This document shows, piece after piece, positions 7,354 through 14,895 of a DNA stretch of 25,796 nt. How positions within the stretch are numbered: position 1 is the first letter of the stretch; every line of letters starts with the position of its first letter. A program made the translations under genes and the position numbers. The DNA is from a virus, in the IMG/VR virus record IMGVR_UViG_3300042388_000125, positions 1 to 25,796 of that record; one strand, given 5' to 3'. The notes under the pieces are model-generated. The model had not been told where the DNA came from, did not search any database, and was given only the letters and a program-made list of their open reading frames with translations.

Positions 7354-10317
7354 TTAGGCCGTCGCCGTCAGCGCCTCCATATCCCGAGTGTTCGCGGCAA
7401 TCTCGTTAAGCGCGTCGAGTTGCTTTTGCGCGAGCGACGTTCCGAACCCGAGGCCGCCAATCGCCATGGCCGAAAACGTCCCGGCGGCGTCGGCCTTGGA
7501 TTCGTCGGCGGCGGCCCCCGCCATAGCGACGCGGGCCGCTTGGTCGTTCGTCTGGTTTTGCGCCTCTATCGCGGCCTTTCGGTCGGCGTTGGCCCTATCA
7601 AACTCGGCCCGCCGGCCGGCCAGTTCCTCGCGTTTGGCGGCGAGCCGGGCGTTAACGTCGTCGATCGCGGCCCGACGTTCCTCGGCGCGGCGGTCGTTTT
7701 CGGCCAGCCGGCCGGCGGCCGTCGCGTCTGCGTTGGCGTTCATGGCGTCGATACGCGTTTGGGTATCGGCGGCCGTTTGTTCGTTTTGCTTGGCGGCCTC
7801 GGCGGCCCGCTTTTCAATGCCCGGCCGGGCCGTTTCCCGTTGCCGGGCGCGGGCGGCCATTTCGTTGTCGACCTTGGCGTTTTCGGCCGCGAGGTCGAAA
7901 CCTTCCTTGATAAACGACTGAACCCAATTCCACGACTTGCGGACCGCGGCAACCATGCCGTCCCACGCCGCCAATACGCCGTTAACGACGTTATCAAACG
8001 CCCCGGCGATATAGGCGCCAAACGTGTTGAACGTCTGCGACACGCCGGACCAGACGGATTCCCACAACGTCGCAATGGACGTCCCCGCATACGTAAACGT
8101 GTTTTGGAGCAACGCCACGAACGGGTCGACATAGGACATAATGGCGGCTTGCCCGCGCAGCCATGCCGCTTGCAACCCGAGCCATAGCATTTCGGCGGCG
8201 CCCGCGAGGTCGCCCATAGCGATAGCGTCGGAAATGCCGCCGAACGTGGTCGTGGCCGTCGTGTAAAGGTCCGAAAACACGGTTTTGGCGTCGGACAACA
8301 CGCCGCCAAACGCTTCCCCGATCCCGCCGGCGGCCTGCGACGCCAATTGCCCAATGCCAGAAAACGCCGATTGGATCGTTCCGCCGAACGAATAGGCGAG
8401 CGCCGCAATGCCGCCGACCGCCGCCGCGAGCAATGCCAGCGGCGCCAGCGGGGCCAACCACGCGGCCGCGGCGGCCGCCGCCGACGCTACGCTGGCCGCA
8501 GCCGCCCCGGCCGCCGCCGCGATATAGGAACCCAACCCGGCGAGCGCGGCGGCCACGAACGACCCCACGCCCCCGAGGGCCGTTACGGCCCACCCGGCCG
8601 CGATCCCGGCCGCCGACCGGATCGTGGCCGGCAACGTGGCAAGGGTGGCCGACACGTACGCGGCCAACCCGGCGACCGACGACGACACGAACGCGGCCGT
8701 GGCCGGGAGGGCGGACGCGAGCCACGCCCCGGCGATCCCCGCGGCCCCGGCGATCGTCGAACCGACGGCGGCCGCAATCGACCCGACATAGGCGGACACG
8801 GCGGACGCGGCGGACGTCACGAACGACCGGACCGCCGCCGCCGCCGTTTGCACGTAGGCCCGGGCGATCGTGGCGGCCCCCGTCACCGACGCCGATACGG
8901 CGGTGGCGACGCCGGTAAGGTAGGACGAAATGGCCGTGTAGTACCCGGTGACGAAAGACCGGATTCCGGCCGTGGCGGTCGTGGCCCACGCCGTCGCGAT
9001 GGTATAGGCCGCCGTGACGGTGGCCCGGGCGGGCGCCGTAATCGCGGCAAGGTCGGACGCGAGGGCCGTTCCGATCGCGACGCCGAACGACCGGACGGCG
9101 GCCAACGCTGCCCCGCCGTAGGCTGCGGCAATGGCCCCGGCAGACGCGACGGCGGACGCCGCGGCGGCCGCCAAACTGCCGGCGGCCGACAACACGCCGG
9201 CCCCGGCCGTTGCCGCATACGCGGCCACCGACACCAGCGACCCGGCAAACGATAGCGCGGCGTTGGCCGCCACCAACCCGCCGCGGACGAACTGCGACCC
9301 GATCGCCGCGGCCAGCGACACGACCGACCCGACGGCCACGGCCGCGCCGGTCGCGAGCGTCGACAGCAACGCCCCCAAAATGCGAAACGGCGCCAACACG
9401 GCCCCGGCGATCCCGGCGACACCCTTAAGGCCGTTCGTAACCGCGACCAGCGTTTTCCCGAGGGCCGCAAGGCCCATTCCCGCCACCGTGACGGCGGCGG
9501 CAACTTGCAACGCGACGCGTACCAATCCCTCGTTTTCGCGCAGGTATTTTGAAATTGCCGCCGCGTTGATTGCCAGCAAATCGGCCACGGTCGACAGCGT
9601 CGGCGCGAGGGCCGCCCCAATCGCGTTCCGCACCGCGCCGGCGGCGGCCCCGAGCCGATTCATAGCGGAACCAAACTCGTTGGCCGCGGCCGCGGCCTCG
9701 CCGGAAACGACGATCCCGAGCCGTTCGGCCTCGGCGGCCATTTCGGCAATTCCGGCGGTCCCCTCGGCAATCATGGGCAGCAACGCCAACCCGTTTTTGC
9801 CGAATAGTTTCATGGCAAGCGCCGCCCGTACCGCCGGGTCGGGGATCGCGTGAAGCGCCTGCACGATCGCCATGAACCGCTGTTCGGGCGACATTCCCGC
9901 GACTTGGTCGACCGACAACCCGAGTTGCCGCAACGACGCCGCGGCGTCGTCCGACACGTTGCCGGCGTCCGCGAACAGCCGGTTTAACGTGACGATCCCG
10001 CGGCCGACGTCGTCCAACGTGGCCCCGTTTTGTTGGGCCGCGTAGCCGAGTTTCGATAACGACTCGACGCTAACGCCGGTTCGTTTCGACAGGTCCAGCA
10101 ACGCGGACCCGGCGGCCGAAAACGATTTCGTGGCGGCGACCATCCCGCCGACGGCGGCCCCGCCGATGGCGGCCAGCCGGACACCGATTGCGGACAGGTC
10201 GGCCCCGAGGCCGGCAATTGACCGCTTTAGGTTGTTTAACGCCCGGTAAAACGCGCGCGGGTCGGCGCCGATTTCAACGTATGCCGACCCTGCCCGAACG
10301 CCGCCCGCGGTTGCCAT
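7354..10317 (-). CDS. Tail tape measure protein
   Basis: At 987 residues this is among the largest proteins here and sits directly after the tail assembly chaperone pair, the standard place of the tape measure. The N-terminus (about 10-260) has the usual helical TMP region, including LSKRTGVSVESLSKLGYAAQ (77-96) and PEQRFMAIVQALHAIPDPAV (144-163). Residues 265-400 are very hydrophobic. Residues 399-618 hold five 44-residue repeats. Residues 820-945 are a charged Ala/Arg/Glu coiled coil, and the C-terminus is a short amphipathic tail. In such phages this protein sets tail length and is ejected with the DNA. At about 0.15 nm per helical residue, 987 residues would suggest a tail near 150 nm. 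The start ATG follows the chaperone stop by 6 nt. Confidence 0.95.
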   Translation of the reverse strand: MATAGGVRAGSAYVEIGADPRAFYRALNNLKRSIAGLGADLSAIGVRLAAIGGAAVGGMVAATKSFSAAGSALLDLSKRTGVSVESLSKLGYAAQQNGATLDDVGRGIVTLNRLFADAGNVSDDAAASLRQLGLSVDQVAGMSPEQRFMAIVQALHAIPDPAVRAALAMKLFGKNGLALLPMIAEGTAGIAEMAAEAERLGIVVSGEAAAAANEFGSAMNRLGAAAGAVRNAIGAALAPTLSTVADLLAINAAAISKYLRENEGLVRVALQVAAAVTVAGMGLAALGKTLVAVTNGLKGVAGIAGAVLAPFRILGALLSTLATGAAVAVGSVVSLAAAIGSQFVRGGLVAANAALSFAGSLVSVAAYAATAGAGVLSAAGSLAAAAASAVASAGAIAAAYGGAALAAVRSFGVAIGTALASDLAAITAPARATVTAAYTIATAWATTATAGIRSFVTGYYTAISSYLTGVATAVSASVTGAATIARAYVQTAAAAVRSFVTSAASAVSAYVGSIAAAVGSTIAGAAGIAGAWLASALPATAAFVSSSVAGLAAYVSATLATLPATIRSAAGIAAGWAVTALGGVGSFVAAALAGLGSYIAAAAGAAAASVASAAAAAAAWLAPLAPLALLAAAVGGIAALAYSFGGTIQSAFSGIGQLASQAAGGIGEAFGGVLSDAKTVFSDLYTTATTTFGGISDAIAMGDLAGAAEMLWLGLQAAWLRGQAAIMSYVDPFVALLQNTFTYAGTSIATLWESVWSGVSQTFNTFGAYIAGAFDNVVNGVLAAWDGMVAAVRKSWNWVQSFIKEGFDLAAENAKVDNEMAARARQRETARPGIEKRAAEAAKQNEQTAADTQTRIDAMNANADATAAGRLAENDRRAEERRAAIDDVNARLAAKREELAGRRAEFDRANADRKAAIEAQNQTNDQAARVAMAGAAADESKADAAGTFSAMAIGGLGFGTSLAQKQLDALNEIAANTRDMEALTATA
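8464..9123 (-). repeat. Five tandem 44-residue (132-bp) repeats in the tape measure gene
   Basis: Residues 399-442, 443-486, 487-530, 531-574 and 575-618 align without gaps. Each begins with AW, AY or GW and has RSF, AAF or GSF at positions 11-13, Tyr or an equivalent at about 23-24, and most end in an (A)(G/T)IA-like tetrapeptide. A partial sixth unit begins AWLAPLAP at 619. A shortened relative of 33 residues precedes the array (about 366-398). 44 equals four hendecads and 33 equals three, so an 11-residue helical period seems to underlie the array. Confidence 0.85.
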
Positions 10318-10323
10318 GTTGTT

Positions 10324-10617
10324 TCAACCCGTCGGGAGTTTGTACCAATCGGGACCGAGTAGTTTTTTGATTTCCTCGGGCGTCGCCTCGCGGCCTTTCG
10401 GCTTTTTGGCGAACGGGTGGAATTTATAAACGTCGTGTTTCGGGGAATGTTTGTCGCGGTGGAGGTTCGCGTTTTGGCATAGGATCGCGGCCGTATGCCA
10501 CCAATCGTTTTCTAGGCGGGCGGCGCTTGCGGCGGCGAGTTGTCGGTAGGTCCATTCGCCGGGGTGGACGCCGAGGATTCCGGCGGCTTCCCAAATGGCG
10601 TCCCAGACAGACTTTCC
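10324..10617 (-). CDS. Tail assembly chaperone, -1 frame extension (GT-type)
   Basis: The -1 frame relative to the chaperone gene encodes a protein-like stretch from KSVWDAIWEAAGILGVHPGE onward, including WTYRQLAAASAARLENDWWH and ending PDWYKLPTG, about 97 residues. It overlaps the end of the 189-aa frame by roughly 106 bp. There is no plausible start codon just before it, and the upstream part of the same open frame is Arg/Gly-rich shadow. Lambda G/GT and many siphophages express this segment as a C-terminal extension of the chaperone by -1 ribosomal frameshifting. The fusion would guide tail-tube polymerisation around the tape measure. The left limit is secure (TGA just before the tape measure gene); the right limit depends on the slip site. 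Confidence 0.75.
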   Translation of the reverse strand, partial: GKSVWDAIWEAAGILGVHPGEWTYRQLAAASAARLENDWWHTAAILCQNANLHRDKHSPKHDVYKFHPFAKKPKGREATPEEIKKLLGPDWYKLPTG

Positions 10618-11081
10618 ACGTTGAGGGTTTCCATTTGTTCTACGGCCTGCGTCATCACCCGGGCCGACAGTTCGTCGAACTTCTCCGCCATCTTGGCGAC
10701 GATTTGACGCAGGCCCAACGGGAAAAAATCGACGACCTCGGCCTCTAACGCCTTGGCGGCGTGTTCCAACGACTCGCCGCGCAGACCGTCTAAGAAATCG
10801 TCGCGGGTCAACCCGCGGGCGTCGACTTGCCGGAAAACGATCGCGTACAAAACCTCCCCGAGTTTGCCGAACTGCGTCCGCAGTACGGTTAGGGTCTGGT
10901 GGATCGTGGCGACGTCGACGAGGTCGAACGGCACGGTTCGCCGCACCAGTTTGGTTCCGCCGTCCGGCTGCGATTCCTCGGCGTCGACGTCGACGGTGAC
11001 CGTGTCGCGAACCCGTAGCGCGCTCGCGACCGTCAGCGCGACTTGCCACGGCCGGCCCTCGTTGTCCCGAAACTCCCGCAT
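10512..11081 (-). CDS. Tail assembly chaperone (G-type)
   Basis: A 189-residue protein between the tube genes and the tape measure gene. The ATG has a strong ribosome site (GGAGGGACAAGGA). The protein begins MREFRDNEGRPWQVALTVAS and continues with a beta-rich first half; residues 60-150 are helical and charged. The C-terminal 30 residues are Pro/Ser/Thr-rich and probably disordered, as is common in G-type proteins whose end overlaps the T frame. With the -1 extension it forms the G/GT pair that chaperones tube and tape measure assembly and is absent from mature virions in the known systems. A canonical heptamer TTTTTTC occurs in frame at Phe119-Phe120, but the protein-like part of the -1 frame only begins about 35 codons later. 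Confidence 0.85.
   Translation of the reverse strand: MREFRDNEGRPWQVALTVASALRVRDTVTVDVDAEESQPDGGTKLVRRTVPFDLVDVATIHQTLTVLRTQFGKLGEVLYAIVFRQVDARGLTRDDFLDGLRGESLEHAAKALEAEVVDFFPLGLRQIVAKMAEKFDELSARVMTQAVEQMETLNVESLSGTPFGKPPESSASTPANGPTDNSPPQAPPA
10604..10740 (-). other. Programmed -1 frameshift zone
   Basis: Two candidate slip sites lie here. TTTTTTC (10722-10728) fits the X XXY YYZ rule in the zero frame at Phe-Phe, but a shift there would translate about 36 residues of shadow-like Arg/Gly sequence. GGAAAG (10612-10617) lies exactly where protein-like sequence starts in the -1 frame, but its zero-frame codons (GAA AGT) do not fit the canonical heptamer. Confidence 0.45.
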
Positions 11082-11096
11082 TCCTTGTCCCTCCGG

Positions 11097-11459
11097 TTAC
11101 AGAATCCGCAAACCCGACTTGGTCAACCGAACCTCAAACGTAAACGTGGCAACGCCGTCGACGGCCGTTGATTCGGAAATGCCGGTCACGACGCCCGGGA
11201 ACGACCACCCACCCGCGCCGCCGGATACAACCAATTCCTCGCCGCTGGCGATTGCGCCAAACATTACGCCGAGGCTATCGGAATTGTTGACCTCCACCGA
11301 CAACACGGTGTCGCGGCCGGTCGGGTACACGCTGGCATACCGGCTCCCGTACTCGTCGACGTCGATTGTTCGGGCCGTGGCCGACGCGCTCACCGACCGG
11401 ACGCCGACGACGTTCCCGCCTACCGAAACGGTGCAATCCTTGCCGAGTACGATCGGCAC
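11097..11459 (-). CDS. Tail tube-like protein, third paralogue
   Basis: A 120-residue protein starting at GTG, three nt after the stop of the previous paralogue, with AGGGGTGA upstream. It shares with its two upstream neighbours the N-terminus (MPIVLGKDCTV) and the C-terminal pattern GISESTAVDGVATFTFEVRL. The middle (TARTIDVDEYGSRYASVYPT) resembles the beta-sandwich core of siphophage major tail proteins, which polymerise as hexameric rings into the tube. Directly before the chaperone gene is the usual place of the major tail protein, so this copy is a good candidate for the main tube subunit. Which of the three is the major subunit cannot be settled by sequence alone. Confidence 0.7.
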   Translation of the reverse strand: MPIVLGKDCTVSVGGNVVGVRSVSASATARTIDVDEYGSRYASVYPTGRDTVLSVEVNNSDSLGVMFGAIASGEELVVSGGAGGWSFPGVVTGISESTAVDGVATFTFEVRLTKSGLRIL

Positions 11460-11462
11460 GGG

Positions 11463-11783
11463 TCACCCCTTGCGACAGGTAACCGTGAACGTGGTTGCGC
11501 CGTCCACGGCGACGTTTTCGGCAATCGACATCACCGACCAATTGCCGTTCGACATTTGCGTGGTGAGCGACGTCACCAACCCGTCGGGGTCGTGGCACTC
11601 AATCTCCCACGTTTCGGCCTTAAACCCGGCCTTGTTGCACCGATAACCGGGATTGCCGGACGAACCGCCCACGTTTTCGCGGTTCGTGACGTCGACCAAT
11701 TCCTGTTCGGTCGTGAACGTGGCGGAAATCACGCCCGTTCCGAATGGCGGGTCGGTATGGTCTTTGCCGAGAATGATTGCCAT
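11463..11783 (-). CDS. Tail tube-like protein, second paralogue
   Basis: A 106-residue protein with an ATG start preceded by AGAGGGA. It opens MAIILGKDHTDPPFGTG and closes with SIAENVAVDGATTFTVTCRK, clearly related to the proteins on both sides. The centre (residues 37-62) differs from the others and is Gly/Asn-rich with two cysteines (C49 and C63, approximate). It may be a specialised ring of the tube, such as a terminal ring, or a decorated version of the subunit. The paralogy is directly visible; the role is inferred from the neighbours. Confidence 0.7.
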   Translation of the reverse strand: MAIILGKDHTDPPFGTGVISATFTTEQELVDVTNRENVGGSSGNPGYRCNKAGFKAETWEIECHDPDGLVTSLTTQMSNGNWSVMSIAENVAVDGATTFTVTCRKG

Positions 11784-11801
11784 TGCGTGTCCCTCTGGTG
11801 G

Positions 11802-12131
11802 TTAGTCGTCTTGCGACTCGTTGCGCGACGCCGAAACGGTGTAGGTCACGATCCCGTCGATTGGGGCCGACTCGGCAACGTTCGTCACGACATACGTAAC
11901 CGTGCCGGTCTGCGTCCCGGCCAGCGTGAACGTATCGCCGGCCTCCACGCCCGGGGCGTCGATACACTCGACCTCTACCGTTTGTTCGATCAGCGCCTTT
12001 CGGTAGTGGCGCTCGGTGTCACCGAATTTCGTGACGTCGATTTCGGCCGCCGACTGCGTCACGGCAACGGAACGGGCGTTGGCAACGCCGCTAATCGTGA
12101 CGTCTTTTCCAAGGGTGATCGTCGCGGGCAT
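11802..12131 (-). CDS. Tail tube-like protein, first paralogue
   Basis: I start at the ATG at 12131 because GAGGAA lies about 9 nt before it, while the open frame upstream runs back into the intergenic motif region. The 109-residue product begins MPATITLGKDVTISGVANAR, has the IDVTKFGDTERHYRKALIEQ segment (about 31-50) expected in tail-tube proteins, and ends with VAESAPIDGIVTYTVSASR, matching the ends of the next two genes. It is the first gene after the second copy of the CCAT motif and so heads the tail module. It is presumably a tube-forming beta-sandwich protein; the trio looks like a tandem duplication. Confidence 0.7.
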   Translation of the reverse strand: MPATITLGKDVTISGVANARSVAVTQSAAEIDVTKFGDTERHYRKALIEQTVEVECIDAPGVEAGDTFTLAGTQTGTVTYVVTNVAESAPIDGIVTYTVSASRNESQDD

Positions 12132-12184
12132 GGGGCGATTTCCTCGCGGGTGGTGTCCCAAAACTACCGGGGCCGACACGCGAC

Positions 12185-12201
12185 CCCGAGGGGGTATGGT
12201 T
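12185..12201 (-). promoter_or_regulatory. Intergenic CCAT motif, copy b (before the tail-tube genes)
   Basis: Minus strand reads AACCATACCCCCTCGGG, identical over 17 nt to the copy at 23395-23411. It lies just after the stop of the gp10-like gene, about 53 nt before the first tube gene, in a 73-bp gap. ACCCC and GGGGT can pair around CTC. The gap between the motif and the ribosome site also contains GTGTC and GACAC arms that could pair weakly. Candidate late promoter or RNA control element. Confidence 0.55.
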
Positions 12202-12204
12202 CGG

Positions 12205-12849
12205 CTACGGCCCGCGGATTTGGTCGCGGAATTGCTCCGCGATTTTCGGGAGCGCCTTTGCCAACCCCGGTCCCATGTACGGGCGTTTCGGGTAGCGGGC
12301 GGTCCGCGTAATCGTGGTCGCTTGCCAGTTGCGGGTATAGGCTCGCGAGCGGTACGGGTCGTTTCGCCATTGGGCCACGCCGGGGTTCGCGCGTTGCCAT
12401 TCGTCCGGCTGCGTGTAGTCCTGCCCGGTCGGGAACCCGACCCACAACCGAACGGTTTTGTTGCCGCCGAATTCGTGTAACGCGTTCAACCACGGGACAC
12501 TAACGGGGCCGACCACGACCGAGTCGGACGCCCGGTCATACACGAATTGCATATCCCACCGCATAAACCCCTTGGGGAATCGCGACGAGCGGTAGGTCGA
12601 CAGCCGGCTCGGCTCCGACTTGCGACTAGACCACCGCAACATTCGATAGTCGCGGCCCGAAACGTTGATTGTTTCGGTCGTCGTTTCCGAATACGCCCCC
12701 GACAAACTTTTTAGTTTGATTTCGTTTTGTGAGCGCCGGTAGACGATCGCGCCGGCTTGCCGCAACCCGCGCTCGCGCCCTTTGTCGACCGCTTTCGACA
12801 AATGATGCCAGTTGAATTTCCCGCGCGTTAGTTTGATTTTGCCGATCAT
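12205..12849 (-). CDS. HK97 gp10-like / minor tail completion protein
   Basis: The start is the ATG at 12849, overlapping the tail terminator stop (ATGA); the 40 upstream codons in frame are shadow sequence. The 214-residue protein has an amphipathic N-terminal helix (HHLSKAVDKGRERGLRQAGA, about residues 15-34), followed by RRSQNEIK, and a C-terminal motif RYPKRPYMGPGLAKALPKIA (about 186-205). The RP-(Y/F)-M-x-P-A phrase and the early helix are typical of the HK97 gp10 / virion morphogenesis group, which acts at the neck or tail top during head-tail joining. It is somewhat longer than the usual 130-170 residues, with an inserted beta-rich middle. The neighbours (tail terminator before, tube after) agree. 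Confidence 0.75.
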   Translation of the reverse strand: MIGKIKLTRGKFNWHHLSKAVDKGRERGLRQAGAIVYRRSQNEIKLKSLSGAYSETTTETINVSGRDYRMLRWSSRKSEPSRLSTYRSSRFPKGFMRWDMQFVYDRASDSVVVGPVSVPWLNALHEFGGNKTVRLWVGFPTGQDYTQPDEWQRANPGVAQWRNDPYRSRAYTRNWQATTITRTARYPKRPYMGPGLAKALPKIAEQFRDQIRGP

Positions 12850-13289
12850 TCGCGGAAGGTCCGATAGGTGACGGCGACCACGGCCCGCCATACGTTGCGA
12901 TCGGCCAACCCGTCGTCGGGGTTGAGCGTGGCGGCCACCGCCACCGGCGACGTTACGCCGGTCGGCCATTCAACGTCGCCGGTCCACGCGTGGCCGCGGA
13001 TCGCGTCCACGATTTCGTCGGCCAACGTCAACATGGCGTCCGCCGCCGCGTCGGTGGCCGCCCGGCCGCCGATAAACACGTTTACGGCGTGATCGTATTG
13101 CCATTGCGTCCGGTTAACGCGGGTCGTTTCCATCCCGCCCGGCGTGACGGCAACGCGCGGCAACGCGTAATCTTCCGTCGTGTAGGTCGGCCAGTTTTGC
13201 CGAATCACGACCGGCTCGGCGCCGCCGGAAAACTCGGTCGCGGCGAGCGAATCGGCCAACGCGTCGCAAATCGTTTGTAGTTCGCTCAC
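12846..13289 (-). CDS. Tail terminator-like protein (gpU-type)
   Basis: The true start is a GTG at 13289 overlapping the glycosyltransferase stop (GTGA). A much longer open frame upstream in the same phase is Arg/Gly/Pro-rich shadow of that gene. The 147-residue product starts with an amphipathic helix (SELQTICDALADSLAA), followed by beta strands (ALPRVAVTP, HAVNVFIGG), a long helix (AADAMLTLADEIVDAIRG), and more strands to VVAVTYRTF at the end. This helix-strand-helix-strand order fits the tail terminator fold (lambda gpU, HK97 gp10-neighbour class), which caps the tail tube and forms the head-joining interface. The call is from fold pattern and position; no catalytic residues are expected. 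Confidence 0.75.
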   Translation of the reverse strand: MSELQTICDALADSLAATEFSGGAEPVVIRQNWPTYTTEDYALPRVAVTPGGMETTRVNRTQWQYDHAVNVFIGGRAATDAAADAMLTLADEIVDAIRGHAWTGDVEWPTGVTSPVAVAATLNPDDGLADRNVWRAVVAVTYRTFRE

Positions 13290-14350
13290 GCGACGGCCTC
13301 GACGGAACGGGCGGCGAGAATGGCGGCCATGCCGCGAACGTTGGCGGCTATCCGCGCGTCCTCGGGGAAGTCTGCCGCAGCCTGCCGGGCGAACGTTAGG
13401 CCCTCTGGCCGGCGGCCCGTTTCCCATAGGGCAATCGACAACAAATCGGCCGCGGCCCCGCGGGCCGCCGGATCGGTGGCGTGGGTTCCCGGCCCGTCGG
13501 CGGCCACCGCCCGGCCCGCGTAGTCGACGACCTCGGCCCACCGCCGGCCAGCGTAGGCGAGCCGGGCGAGCGCCAACCACGCGTCCGGCTCGGCGGGGGC
13601 GGCGGCCGCCGCGGCGTGGAGGTCCGCCGGGTCGCCGGCCAACCGGTAGAGCGACCGCCGCGCGTAGGATTCCTCGGTCGGCGTCCGGCCGGGCATTTCT
13701 AGGTATTTGCGGAACGCCGCGGCCGCCCCCGCGTGGGATTCGTAATCCATCTCGCGGGCCAAATACCACTGCGCCCGGGCGTCGTGGGGGGCCTCTCGGG
13801 CCGCAATCATCAACAACGGCAAATCGGATTTATGGCGCTTGCCGGCGTCGCGGTGGTGGTGAATTTCCAACCCGGCCGCGGTCGCCTGCCGGGCCGGCAA
13901 CGCCCACGCAATTAGGCCCTCATGGGTGGCCCCATTCCACCGGAACCCGACCCGCGCGTGGACGCGGTCGGAATGGAACACCAACCCCGGGCGGCCGTCG
14001 GGCCGCCACGACCAAACGTACCGGTAACGGAGTTGATTGACCCCGTCGACCCACGCCCGTTCGATCGCCTCGCGCCACCCGGGTTGGATTCGTTCGTCGA
14101 GGTCCAGCCGGATACAAACGTCAACGTCCGCCGGCAAATGGTAGAGCGAAAGGTTATGGGCGTCGTCCCACCGCCACGGGACGACGTTGCCGTGGGTCAC
14201 CGTCACGCCGGCGGCCTCCAATGCGGCCACGGTCCCGTCGGTCGACCCGGTGTCGGTCACGATCCGAACGTCGGCCCCGCGGCACGACTCGGCCCACGCG
14301 GCTGCGTGTTTTTCCTCGTTGCGGGCCAGCGCGTATACGCCGATTTTCAT
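13286..14350 (-). CDS. Family 2 glycosyltransferase with C-terminal TPR-like repeats
   Basis: I start at the ATG at 14350, where ATGA overlaps the methyltransferase stop; the 35 codons upstream are not protein-like. The 354-residue protein has the GT2 (GT-A fold) marks: MKIGVYALARNEE (1-13), VTDTGSTDGT (31-40) for nucleotide-sugar binding, WRWDDAHNLSL (59-69) and LDLDE (82-86) as the metal-binding DxD. This is the TPR-glycosyltransferase type (SunS/'glycosyltransferase involved in cell wall' style), in which the catalytic domain is followed by helical repeats, here about residues 185-350, rich in Ala pairs. The gene couples the fibre/methyltransferase genes upstream to the tail terminator downstream. 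A role in glycosylating virion fibres is inferred from context. Confidence 0.85.
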   Translation of the reverse strand: MKIGVYALARNEEKHAAAWAESCRGADVRIVTDTGSTDGTVAALEAAGVTVTHGNVVPWRWDDAHNLSLYHLPADVDVCIRLDLDERIQPGWREAIERAWVDGVNQLRYRYVWSWRPDGRPGLVFHSDRVHARVGFRWNGATHEGLIAWALPARQATAAGLEIHHHRDAGKRHKSDLPLLMIAAREAPHDARAQWYLAREMDYESHAGAAAAFRKYLEMPGRTPTEESYARRSLYRLAGDPADLHAAAAAAPAEPDAWLALARLAYAGRRWAEVVDYAGRAVAADGPGTHATDPAARGAAADLLSIALWETGRRPEGLTFARQAAADFPEDARIAANVRGMAAILAARSVEAVA

Positions 14351-14895
14351 TGAATAACCGCGGCCTGCCGTAGTCCGTCGTGGAAGAAATCGACCCGGCG
14401 CCGCTTTTCGGCGGCAAACTCGGTCACGGCCGCGCGAACCTCGGGGTTGCAACAATCGTCCGCGAGGATCGCCGGAACGTGGGCCACTAGCCGCAAATCG
14501 GCCAATGCCCCGCGGTAGGAATGGTCGCCGTCAACGTGCGCGAAATCGGCCGGCGGGAGGGACCGGACGGCGTGGGAATCCACCACGACCAACGTTGCGT
14601 CGATTTGCCACCGGGAAACGACCGTTTGCCAATGGGCCAGACACCGCAACGAATCGTCGTCGGCGGCCCCGTCGATACATAGATACCGGGCGTCGGGGGC
14701 CTCGAGCGCGAAACACGCGAGCGAATAGCCGCAGCGTGTTCCAATTTCTAGAATTCGACGCGGCTTAAGGTCGGCCACGACCGAGGCTTTTTTCGCGTAG
14801 TGGGACACCACGCGGTCGTCGAGGGTAAACCAATCCGCGGGCATCCACGCCGCGGCCAGCGTGTCACGGACTCGGTCGGTAAAGGTCGACGCCAT
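14347..14895 (-). CDS. Class I SAM-dependent methyltransferase (Methyltransf_24-like)
   Basis: A 182-residue protein with the SAM-binding motif RRILEIGTRCGYSLACFA (about 46-63; motif I E-x-G-x-x-x-G), an acidic residue at the end of strand 2 (YLCIDGA, D75) and FAHVDGDHSYRGALADL (about 118-134), the motif typical of the Methyltransf_24 group often found with glycan biosynthesis genes. The start overlaps the preceding gene by 32 bp, with GAGG about 9 nt upstream. The downstream glycosyltransferase is coupled by ATGA. The substrate is probably a sugar or glycan, given the flanking glycan enzymes; DNA methylation is unlikely because no target-recognition domain or DPPY/PCQ motif is present. Confidence 0.8.
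   Translation of the reverse strand: MASTFTDRVRDTLAAAWMPADWFTLDDRVVSHYAKKASVVADLKPRRILEIGTRCGYSLACFALEAPDARYLCIDGAADDDSLRCLAHWQTVVSRWQIDATLVVVDSHAVRSLPPADFAHVDGDHSYRGALADLRLVAHVPAILADDCCNPEVRAAVTEFAAEKRRRVDFFHDGLRQAAVIQ

Noticed and set aside
10618-11049. The upstream part of the -1 frame as an independent gene
   Set aside because: Its translation is Arg/Gly/Asp shadow sequence; only the segment from about 10617 downward looks like protein.
13290-13769. A long N-terminal extension of the tail terminator
   Set aside because: It is Arg/Gly/Pro-rich and overlaps the GT2 gene entirely; a GTG at 13289 forms a GTGA junction with the GT2 stop.
14351-14455. An N-terminal extension of the GT2 gene
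   Set aside because: The 35 extra residues are Arg/Gly-rich shadow of the methyltransferase gene; the family start MKIGVYALARNEE coincides with an ATGA overlap.
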